DNA from: Hyphomicrobiales bacterium
GTDB taxonomy: Bacteria > Pseudomonadota > Alphaproteobacteria > Rhizobiales > Xanthobacteraceae
Direction: 5' to 3'
Length of the DNA: 5,407 bases
NCBI GenBank assembly: GCA_021730825.1
Contig: JAKFYO010000277.1
Span: 1 to 5,407, forward strand
Numbering within the stretch: the stretch's first letter is position 1; the number at the start of each line of letters is the position of its first letter. The notes below the pieces were generated by a model. That model was given only the letters and a program-made list of their open reading frames with translations. It was not told the DNA's origin and made no database searches. The position numbers and the translations under genes are program-made. Shown one piece after another: positions 1 to 4,529 of the stretch.

Positions 1-31
1 GGCCACGAATGCGTGAGAGAGGCGTGCGCAT
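1..31 (-). CDS. sdhD: Succinate dehydrogenase membrane anchor subunit SdhD, N-terminus only (partial)
   Basis: Only ten codons are visible before the left edge, reading MRTPLSRIRG. This resembles the start of alphaproteobacterial SdhD, the second heme/quinone membrane anchor of complex II. The identification rests mainly on context: it begins two bases after the sdhC stop on the same strand, which is the usual sdhC-sdhD arrangement. A good Shine-Dalgarno GGAG (38-41) lies in the end of sdhC, six bases before this ATG, so the two genes should be translated from one message. Nothing can be said about its membrane segments, because they are off the window. Confidence 0.75.
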   Translation of the reverse strand, partial: MRTPLSRIRG

Positions 32-33
32 CT

Positions 34-429
34 TTAGCTCCGGAGAACCAGGGCAAGCGCCCACAAGAGAATGGTGATCGAGACCGAGCCGACCAGCGTC
101 ATGCGCGCAAGCGCCTGCCGCTCCGGACCATGTCCGCGCCCCGTATCCCAGATGAAGTGGCGAATGCCGCCGAGCATGTGGTGAATGAGCGCCCACGTGT
201 AGCCGAGCAGGATGAGCTGCCCGAACCAACTGCCGAAGAAGGCATTCGCGGTATCGAAATATTTCGCGCCGCTCGCAGCAGCGACCAGCCACCAGACGAG
301 CAGCAGCGTTCCGAAGTAGAGCGCGGACCCCGTGATGCGGTGAACGATGGACATCACCATCGTCCAGGTCATCCGGTAAATCGTCAGATGCGGCGAAGTG
401 GGGCGCGGGCGCGCCGGCGTGTCGGTCAT
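34..429 (-). CDS. sdhC: Succinate dehydrogenase cytochrome b556 subunit SdhC
   Basis: This 131-residue inner-membrane protein, a normal length for the family, anchors complex II (succinate:quinone oxidoreductase) and helps bind heme b and ubiquinone. Family motifs are clear: RPTSPHLTIYR (residues 9-19), SIVHRITG (27-34) with the quinone-site Ser27 and Arg31, and HHMLGGIRHFIWD (83-95). By alignment with E. coli SdhC, recalled from memory, His84 is the axial heme ligand. Three hydrophobic segments are visible at about 32-52, 62-84 and 109-129. The frame stays open upstream to base 615, but family similarity begins only at this ATG, so the short start is chosen. An AGAGAA-like purine stretch lies six bases before it. 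sdhD follows two bases after the TAA. An sdhCDAB-type operon running leftward is expected. It is divergent from the LysR gene. Confidence 0.95.
   Translation of the reverse strand: MTDTPARPRPTSPHLTIYRMTWTMVMSIVHRITGSALYFGTLLLVWWLVAAASGAKYFDTANAFFGSWFGQLILLGYTWALIHHMLGGIRHFIWDTGRGHGPERQALARMTLVGSVSITILLWALALVLRS
38..41 (-). promoter_or_regulatory. Ribosome binding site of sdhD inside the 3' end of sdhC
   Basis: On the minus strand GGAG is followed by six bases (which include the sdhC TAA) and then the sdhD ATG. It supports the sdhD start at base 31 and suggests coupled translation of sdhC and sdhD. Confidence 0.6.
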
Positions 430-540
430 CGCTGGTTCTCTGTCATGAGCGCCGGAGAATTGGCCGCGATTGCCGGCGCTGCAATCGGAAGTCCGGGCAA
501 TCCACATAGTTTGGAACGGCTCTGACTTCGTGTTCCGCGA

Positions 541-569
541 AACATATTCCCCACGAACTTCCTCACAAG
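541..569 (-). promoter_or_regulatory. Candidate sigma-70-type promoter for sdhC
   Basis: Read on the minus strand, CTTGTG (564-569) is followed by exactly 17 bases and then TATGTT (541-546). This fits the rhizobial pattern CTTGAC-N17-CTATAT moderately well. The transcript would start near base 534, giving an sdhC leader of about 105 bases. The call is by eye; other weak boxes exist in this AT-richer stretch. Confidence 0.35.
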
Positions 570-587
570 CCTTATTTGGCGTAGTGT

Positions 588-608
588 TCCTTCGTAAAAA
601 GCGAAGGA
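588..608. promoter_or_regulatory. Candidate LysR-type operator (dyad with T-N11-A core)
   Basis: A perfect seven-base inverted repeat, TCCTTCG-N7-CGAAGGA, lies between the divergent sdhC and LysR genes. Its inner part TCG-N7-CGA (592-604) has exactly the T-N11-A geometry of LysR-family recognition sites. Its centre, base 598, is about 64 bases upstream of the transcription start predicted from the candidate sdhC promoter, close to the classic -65 position for this family. It is also about 40 bases before the regulator's own start codon, where autoregulation would be expected. The same bases could instead form a hairpin in the regulator's leader RNA. Confidence 0.4.
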
Positions 609-637
609 TTGGCATACCAGCGGCAATCTTCGGATTC

Positions 638-641
638 GGAG
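638..641 (+). promoter_or_regulatory. Ribosome binding site that sets the LysR GTG start
   Basis: GGAG is followed by five bases and then GTG at 647. This supports the GTG start over the in-frame ATG at 470, which would add 59 residues unlike any LysR N-terminus. Confidence 0.6.
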
Positions 642-646
642 CCTAC

Positions 647-1537
647 GTGCGATTCGACCTCTCCGACCTAAGTCTCTTCCGCCACGTCATCGACGCGGGC
701 TCGATTACCCATGGCGCGGAACGGGCGAATCTGGCGCTCGCCGCAGCCTCCACGCGTATCCGCAACATGGAAGAGGCCCTAGGTGCGCCGCTTCTCACCC
801 GCAGCCGGCAGGGCGTGGCACCAACGCAAGCTGGCCGCATCCTGCTCGCCCACGCCCGCTCGATGCTGCAGCAGGCCGAGAAGCTCCGCGAGGAGCTTGG
901 CGTATTCGCAGGCGGCCAGGCCGGCCAGATCAAGGTGCTGTCGAACACGAATGCGCTGACCGAGTTTCTGCCCGAGGCGCTGGCCTCGTTTCTCGCCGCG
1001 AACCCCAAGGTCAGCGTCGATCTGGAGGAGCGGCTCTCGGACGAAATCGTGAGCCTGATCGCGGAAGGTGTCGCCGATCTCGGCATCGTCGCGGGCACGG
1101 TCGATTCCGGCTCGCTCGAAACCTATCCGTTCCGCCGCGACCGCTTCGTACTCGTGGTCGCGCACGATCATCCGCTTGCGGTGCGCGACCGCGTTTCGCT
1201 GGCGCAGGTGCTCGACCACGATTTCGTGGGGCTGGATCGCGCCTCCGCGTTGCAGCGCTTTCTTGCCGACAAAGCCGCGCGTATCGGGCGGCCGCTGCGG
1301 CTCCGGATTCAGCTTCGCAGCTTCGACGCGGTCTGCCGCATGGTCGAGCGCAATGTCGGCATCGGCATCGTGCCGGAAACAACCGCGCGTCGCGCCGCGC
1401 TCTCGATGGCGGTTACTTCGGTGACGCTGACCGATAGCTGGGCCGAGCGCGACCTCACGATCTGCGTGCGCAAGTTAGAAGAATTGCCGACGTTCGCGCG
1501 CGAACTGGTGACCCACCTCCGCGCGCAGGAAGAGTAA
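647..1537 (+). CDS. LysR-family transcriptional regulator
   Basis: This 296-residue protein has the normal length for a LysR-type regulator. The winged helix-turn-helix is at about residues 3-62, with the DNA-reading helices at roughly 18-40. The usual start (aromatic residues, then an ITHGAERANLALAAASTRI-type helix-turn-helix and the MEEALGAPLLTR motif) is clear. A linker helix covers about 63-90. The periplasmic-binding-like effector domain runs from about 92 to 290, with the conserved GVADLGIV (141-148) and VGIGIVPE (237-244) segments. The start is GTG, chosen because GGAG lies five bases upstream and homology begins there. It is divergent from sdhC, so sdhC and the regulator itself are the first targets to suspect. 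It converges on the hydratase gene across a palindromic repeat. The inducer cannot be told from sequence. Confidence 0.93.
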   Translation: MRFDLSDLSLFRHVIDAGSITHGAERANLALAAASTRIRNMEEALGAPLLTRSRQGVAPTQAGRILLAHARSMLQQAEKLREELGVFAGGQAGQIKVLSNTNALTEFLPEALASFLAANPKVSVDLEERLSDEIVSLIAEGVADLGIVAGTVDSGSLETYPFRRDRFVLVVAHDHPLAVRDRVSLAQVLDHDFVGLDRASALQRFLADKAARIGRPLRLRIQLRSFDAVCRMVERNVGIGIVPETTARRAALSMAVTSVTLTDSWAERDLTICVRKLEELPTFARELVTHLRAQEE

Positions 1538-1542
1538 TTCCC

Positions 1543-1645
1543 TGTCATTCCGGGGTGCGAGCAAAGCGAGCGAACCCGGAATCCAGAGCCGCTTGCGCTT
1601 GCCGCCCTGGATTCCGGACCGCGCTAAAGCGCGTCCGGAATGACA
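1543..1645. repeat. Four-arm palindromic intergenic repeat, copy 1
   Basis: The 103 bases between the convergent LysR and hydratase genes contain four alternating ATTCCGG/CCGGAAT arms. They can pair in two ways. Nested pairing joins the outer 11-base arms (1543-1553 with 1635-1645) and the inner 11-base arms (1576-1586 with 1607-1617) around a 20-base centre. Side-by-side pairing gives a left hairpin (1547-1582) and a right hairpin (1611-1641). The right hairpin has an 8-pair stem, a one-base bulge at 1619, a 5-pair CGCGC/GCGCG stem and a TAAA loop. The left hairpin keeps its 8-pair base, but its upper part (two direct GCGAGC copies) does not pair well. The sequence resembles dispersed palindromic elements of Bradyrhizobium-like genomes; that is from memory. 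It begins five bases after the LysR stop and ends four bases before the hydratase stop. Confidence 0.9.
1611..1641 (-). terminator. Hairpin after the hydratase stop, possible terminator
   Basis: This strong G+C-rich hairpin (13 pairs, one bulge, TAAA loop) begins eight bases beyond the hydratase stop. It is part of the palindromic repeat. No run of U follows it on either strand, so it is not a classical intrinsic terminator. It may block readthrough or protect the 3' end of the message. Confidence 0.35.
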
Positions 1646-1649
1646 ATAA

Positions 1650-2717
1650 TTATCTTGGAATCAGCGCCCAATAATCTAGATCGAGGATCACGCCCGCCTC
1701 GTACTCGTCGCCGTTCTTATAGGGATGATCGGCGCAAGGACGATCCTTGGTCGCAATCGTGCGCAGGCGCAGCGCGCCAGCATCGCGGCGAGCAGGAAGC
1801 TCCTGTACATCCAAGACTTCCGTCCATGCGAACACCGTATCGCCCGCAAACAACGGCGCTACATGCCGCCCGCCGTTGATCGCGGCGATATGAAACGCAT
1901 TCGCAAGCCCGTTAAAGGAAAGCGCCCGCGCGAGCGAAATCACGTGACCGCCGTAGATCAGGCGCTTGCCGAAGCGATCCGACTTCTGCGCGAAATTGTT
2001 GAAGTGAACTTTCGCGGTGTTTTGATAAAGCCGGGTCGCGATCTGCTGCTCGGCATCTTCCACCGTCATGCCGTCTACATGGTCGATGCGCTCGCCCGGC
2101 GCGTAATCCTCGAAGCGATGCTCGCTACCTGCGAGCCGGAAGTTATATTCGCGCGTGTTGATCGTAGGCAGGCCGCTGCCAAGCATGTCGGGCGCAATCG
2201 CGGACGGCAATTTCGGCACCACCGCTTCAGGTGCCGCACCATGCTCGTCGCGCTTTCGTACCATGACCCAGCGCACGTAATCCAAGACCTCGACGCCGTT
2301 CTGGTTGAAGCCTGTGGAGCGCACATAAACGACGCCGGAAGTCTTGTTCGCGTTCTCGCGCAACCCGATCACTTCGGAGACTGCCGTCAGCGTATCGCCC
2401 GGATAAACGGGGCTGAGAAAACGGCAGGCGGCGTAGCCTAAGTTTGCGACCGCGTTCAGCGAAATGTCCGGCACCGTCTTTCCAAAGACGACATGAAAGA
2501 CGAGCAGGTCGTCGACCGGCGCTTGGCTGTAGCCGATCGCCTTCGCGAAACTCTCCGCCGACTGCACGGCAAAGCGCGTGCCGTAGAGCGCGCTATAGAG
2601 CGAGACGTCGCCTTCGGTGATCGTCCGCGGCGTTGCGTGATGAATGACCTGCCCGAGCGAAAAATCCTCGAAGAAATTTCCCGCAGTGGTCTTGGCCTTG
2701 GTCACAACCGGGTTCAT
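1650..2717 (-). CDS. mch: MaoC-like double-hotdog hydratase, probable mesaconyl-CoA (2-methylfumaryl-CoA) hydratase
   Basis: This 355-residue protein should reversibly hydrate mesaconyl-CoA (2-methylfumaryl-CoA) to beta-methylmalyl-CoA in the cytosol, a step of the ethylmalonyl-CoA pathway. It holds two hotdog/MaoC units: residues about 13-157, with the AGNFFEDFSLGQ start, RTITEGDVSLYSALYG and LLVFHVVFGKTVPDISLNAV, and about 205-350. The second half carries QNTAKVHFN (232-240), where Asn233 and His238 match the Asp/His catalytic pair of MaoC hydratases in position. Length and N-terminal motifs fit Rhodobacter Mch (about 343 residues), compared from memory. The ATG overlaps the stop of the lyase-like gene as ATGA, so the two are translationally coupled and probably act in one pathway. 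Another substrate, such as itaconyl-CoA, is possible; the family call is firmer than the substrate. Confidence 0.82.
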   Translation of the reverse strand: MNPVVTKAKTTAGNFFEDFSLGQVIHHATPRTITEGDVSLYSALYGTRFAVQSAESFAKAIGYSQAPVDDLLVFHVVFGKTVPDISLNAVANLGYAACRFLSPVYPGDTLTAVSEVIGLRENANKTSGVVYVRSTGFNQNGVEVLDYVRWVMVRKRDEHGAAPEAVVPKLPSAIAPDMLGSGLPTINTREYNFRLAGSEHRFEDYAPGERIDHVDGMTVEDAEQQIATRLYQNTAKVHFNNFAQKSDRFGKRLIYGGHVISLARALSFNGLANAFHIAAINGGRHVAPLFAGDTVFAWTEVLDVQELPARRDAGALRLRTIATKDRPCADHPYKNGDEYEAGVILDLDYWALIPR

Positions 2718-3607
2718 TGCGCTGCTTCCCGTTGCTTGATCGCGTCGGCGACTGCAACGGTACGTTTCGCGATCTCCGCGTGGAGAATTTCGTACATGCG
2801 GCCATCAATCTGCAACACGCCTTTGCCCTCGGCTTCGGGCTGCTCGAAGGCGCTGACCACTTTTCGCGCGGCCGCGACTTCTTCCTCGCTCGGAGAAAAC
2901 GCTTCGTTGCATGGCGCGATGTGGCTCGGATGAATGATGGTCTTGCCGTCGAAGCCGAGATCGCGCGCCTGCCCTGCCTCTTCCTTCAAGCCGTCGATGT
3001 TTGCGATGTCGTTATAAACGCCGTCGATCACTTCGATGCCATAAGCGCGCGCTGCTGCGACCGAGTTCGCAAGAAACGGGATCAGTCCCGCGCGCCCGCG
3101 CGTGATCTTGGCGCGGGTTTCTTTCGCATAGTCGTTGGTGCCTAGAATGAAAACCGAAAGCCGGGTCTTGTCGTTTCTCGCGGCGGCGGCGATTTCCTGA
3201 AGCCGGAATGCGGAGAGCGCCGTCTCGATCATGACCCAGATTCGTGTGCGTCCGCCCGATCCGACCTGCGCCAGGGCGCGGGCGATATCATTCATATCGT
3301 CAGCCGACGAAATCTTGGGCACCAGAATGGCATCCGGATTTGCGTCCGCTGCCGCCTTGAAATCGTCCATGCCCCACGGCGTCGAAAACGCATTCACGCG
3401 GATCGCAATTTCGCGCTTACCGTAGCCGCCGGCCTTCACTGCCGCGATCACCTGCTCGCGCGCGGTAACTTTCGCGTCGGGCGCAACCGCGTCCTCCAGA
3501 TCAAGAATGAGCGCGTCGGCAGGAAGCGTACGCGCCTTCTCCAGCGCGCGGGCGTTCGAACCCGGCATATAGAGAACGCTACGGCGCGGGCGAATGGACG
3601 ACGGCAT
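2714..3607 (-). CDS. CitE/HpcH-family CoA ester lyase or (3S)-malyl-CoA thioesterase
   Basis: This 297-residue TIM-barrel enzyme of the citrate-lyase-beta/malyl-CoA-lyase family acts on 3-hydroxydicarboxylyl-CoA esters using Mg2+. Family landmarks are RSVLYMPGS (9-17), LILDLEDAV (33-41), IAIRVNAF (67-74) with Arg70, the metal ligands Glu128 in VMIETALS and Asp159 in LGTNDYAKE, IDGVYNDI (194-201), and GKTIIHPSHI (221-230). It looks closer to Rhodobacter Mcl2 (malyl-CoA thioesterase) and CitE-type proteins than to Mcl1 (about 318 residues), so no symbol is given. In the C-terminal segment DGRMYE (268-273) there is Glu273 where lyases usually have Asp. The ATG start is chosen because GAGGGG lies eight bases upstream; a GTG nine bases earlier would abut that site. 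It is the first gene of an operon with the hydratase. Confidence 0.88.
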   Translation of the reverse strand: MPSSIRPRRSVLYMPGSNARALEKARTLPADALILDLEDAVAPDAKVTAREQVIAAVKAGGYGKREIAIRVNAFSTPWGMDDFKAAADANPDAILVPKISSADDMNDIARALAQVGSGGRTRIWVMIETALSAFRLQEIAAAARNDKTRLSVFILGTNDYAKETRAKITRGRAGLIPFLANSVAAARAYGIEVIDGVYNDIANIDGLKEEAGQARDLGFDGKTIIHPSHIAPCNEAFSPSEEEVAAARKVVSAFEQPEAEGKGVLQIDGRMYEILHAEIAKRTVAVADAIKQREAAQ

Positions 3608-3615
3608 AGACAGCA

Positions 3616-3621
3616 CCCCTC
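3616..3621 (-). promoter_or_regulatory. Ribosome binding site that sets the lyase ATG start
   Basis: On the minus strand GAGGGG is followed by eight bases and then ATG (3607). The in-frame GTG at 3616 overlaps the end of this motif and so cannot use it. Confidence 0.65.
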
Positions 3622-3637
3622 AACAAATGAGCCATTC

Positions 3638-3666
3638 TCCTAGCGCCCGTGCATCCCGCATGCCAA
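3638..3666 (-). promoter_or_regulatory. Candidate promoter of the lyase-hydratase operon
   Basis: Read on the minus strand, TTGGCA (3661-3666) is followed by exactly 17 bases and then CTAGGA (3638-3643). The transcript would start near 3631, leaving a leader of about 24 bases that contains the GAGGGG ribosome binding site. The -10 match is modest. Confidence 0.4.
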
Positions 3667-3670
3667 GCCC

Positions 3671-3699
3671 TTGACGTGGCGGCACAGGTGCTTTCTTTC
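3671..3699 (+). promoter_or_regulatory. Candidate promoter of the carbonic anhydrase gene (weak)
   Basis: TTGACG (3671-3676) is a near-consensus -35 box, pointing toward the carbonic anhydrase. At 17 bases' spacing the -10 would be TCTTTC, which is poor, so an activator or another sigma factor may be needed, or the match is chance. It lies only four bases from the -35 of the divergent lyase promoter. Confidence 0.3.
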
Positions 3700-3715
3700 G
3701 TAGGAAACCGGTCAC

Positions 3716-3721
3716 GAGGAA
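3716..3721 (+). promoter_or_regulatory. Ribosome binding site that sets the carbonic anhydrase GTG start
   Basis: GAGGAA is followed by eight bases and then GTG at 3730. It favours this start over an upstream in-frame GTG at 3649, which would add 27 residues with no family resemblance and would place the candidate -35 box inside the coding region. Confidence 0.65.
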
Positions 3722-3729
3722 CAGATCGC

Positions 3730-4404
3730 GTGGATTTCCCAGAACGGCTTTCCGAAGGCTACCGCAATTTCCTGACCAACCGCCTGCCCGAGGAGCAGCA
3801 CCGCTTCAGGGAATTGGCGGCTCGCGGGCAGAAACCCGAAATCATGGTGATCGGCTGCTGCGACAGCCGCGTGTCGCCCGAAGCCATTTTCGACGCAGCA
3901 CCCGGCGAGCTTTTTGTCGCGCGCAACGTTGCCAATCTCGTGCCGCCTTATTCGCCGGATGGCGCGACGCGCGCGGTCTCGGCCTCGCTCGAATTCGCGG
4001 TGCAGGCACTGCGCGTGAAGCACATCGTGGTGCTCGGACACGCACAATGCGGCGGCATCGCCGCGCACGCGAACAACATCGAGCCGCTGTCGCCCGGCGA
4101 CTTCATCGGCACCTGGATGAAGCTGATCGAACCCGCGGTGCAAAGCATGCCGCGCCGTGCGCATAACGAGAGCGAGCGCGAGTACCTCACGCGGCTTGAG
4201 AAGGCCTCCGTGCTGCTCACGATTAAGAACCTGATGACGTTTCCTTGCGTCAACATTCTTGTCGGCCGCGGCAAACTGAAGCTGCACGGCGCTTACTTCG
4301 GCGTGGCCGAAGGCGATCTTCTGGTTTACGACGAGCAGAAGAAAGACTTTGTACCGATCGCGAAAGCCGAACACGCGGCTGCGATTGCAGCGCCGAGGTT
4401 TTAG
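3730..4404 (+). CDS. Beta-class carbonic anhydrase
   Basis: This 224-residue cytosolic zinc enzyme interconverts CO2 and bicarbonate. The beta-class zinc site is complete: Cys43 and Asp45 with Arg47 in GCCDSRVSP (42-50), and His104 and Cys107 in LGHAQCGG (102-109). Other family segments are GELFVARNVANLVPPY (59-74), the helix SASLEFAVQALRVKHIVV (84-101), and near the C-terminus GKLKLHGAYFGVAEGDLLVYD (181-201). Length is normal for the class. The GTG start is preferred because GAGGAA lies eight bases upstream and homologues begin with a similar DFP-R-L-EGY segment. It is divergent from the lyase-hydratase operon and convergent with asd. Bicarbonate supply for carboxylases is the likely role. 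There are several beta-class subtypes (can/cynT/mtcA-like), so no symbol is given. Confidence 0.95.
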   Translation: MDFPERLSEGYRNFLTNRLPEEQHRFRELAARGQKPEIMVIGCCDSRVSPEAIFDAAPGELFVARNVANLVPPYSPDGATRAVSASLEFAVQALRVKHIVVLGHAQCGGIAAHANNIEPLSPGDFIGTWMKLIEPAVQSMPRRAHNESEREYLTRLEKASVLLTIKNLMTFPCVNILVGRGKLKLHGAYFGVAEGDLLVYDEQKKDFVPIAKAEHAAAIAAPRF

Positions 4405-4411
4405 TCTTGTC

Positions 4412-4525
4412 GTCATTCCGGACGCCGCACAGCGGCGATCCGGAATCCAGGGCAAAACTGAAAAACAGAAATTTGTAGCACTGGATTCCGGGTTCGCGAG
4501 CTAAAGCTCGCGCCCCGGAATGACA
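4412..4525. repeat. Four-arm palindromic intergenic repeat, copy 2 (inverted relative to copy 1)
   Basis: This lies between the convergent carbonic anhydrase and asd genes. The outer arms (4412-4421 with 4515-4524, 10 bases) and inner arms (4440-4450 with 4481-4491, 11 bases) allow nested pairing around an A-rich 30-base centre. Side-by-side pairing gives two better hairpins. The left one (4415-4446) has an 8-pair stem, a one-base bulge at 4438, a 6-pair CGCCGC/GCGGCG stem and an ACA loop. The right one (4485-4521) has an 8-pair base, a small internal loop, and a perfect 7-pair CGCGAGC/GCTCGCG stem with a TAAA loop. Its right half, reverse-complemented, matches the left half of copy 1 (shared GGGG-Y-GCGAGC and AACCCGGAAT), so the copies are inverted. 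The centres differ in length and sequence, so this is not a recent duplication. Confidence 0.9.
4415..4446 (+). terminator. Hairpin after the carbonic anhydrase stop, possible terminator
   Basis: This hairpin of 14 pairs with one bulge and an ACA loop begins ten bases after the carbonic anhydrase TAG. It is the left half of palindromic repeat copy 2. No U-run follows on the plus strand, so a role in RNA 3'-end stability is as likely as termination. Confidence 0.35.
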
Positions 4526-4529
4526 GGAA

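Noticed and set aside
430..615. Upstream in-frame extension of sdhC by 62 residues
   Set aside because: The extra residues have no resemblance to SdhC N-termini, the extension would cover the whole divergent control region, and the family's RPTSPHLTIYR motif already lies at residue 9 of the shorter product.
470..646. Upstream in-frame extension of the LysR regulator by 59 residues from an ATG at 470
   Set aside because: LysR proteins begin a few residues before the helix-turn-helix, a GTG with a good GGAG at five bases fits that, and the extension would run through the sdhC promoter and the dyad.
1543..1645. CRISPR array or insertion-sequence end
   Set aside because: The arms are short alternating palindromes without repeat-spacer periodicity, and no transposase or target-site duplication can be seen.
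1725..2441. 238-codon open frame on the plus strand opposite the hydratase gene
   Set aside because: It has no recognisable domain, and the minus-strand frame is a clear full-length MaoC protein. Long antisense frames are expected in G+C-rich DNA.
1650..3607. Itaconate degradation genes (itaconyl-CoA hydratase and citramalyl-CoA lyase)
   Set aside because: The same two families are used there, but no CoA transferase lies alongside, and the hydratase N-terminal motifs look more like Mch. It is kept only as an alternative substrate.
3649..3729. Longer carbonic anhydrase start at GTG 3649
   Set aside because: It lacks a ribosome binding site, adds 27 residues without family similarity, and would bury the likely promoter. 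The GTG at 3730 has GAGGAA at eight bases.
3712..4455. 247-codon open frame on the minus strand opposite the carbonic anhydrase
   Set aside because: The plus-strand frame has the full beta-carbonic anhydrase zinc site. The antisense frame is rich in Arg and Ala with no domain and runs into the palindromic repeat.
4451..4480. Intrinsic terminator for asd from the T-rich minus-strand stretch in the centre of repeat copy 2
   Set aside because: The T-rich run is separated from the preceding hairpin base by more than ten bases and is interrupted, so it does not fit the hairpin-plus-U-run pattern.
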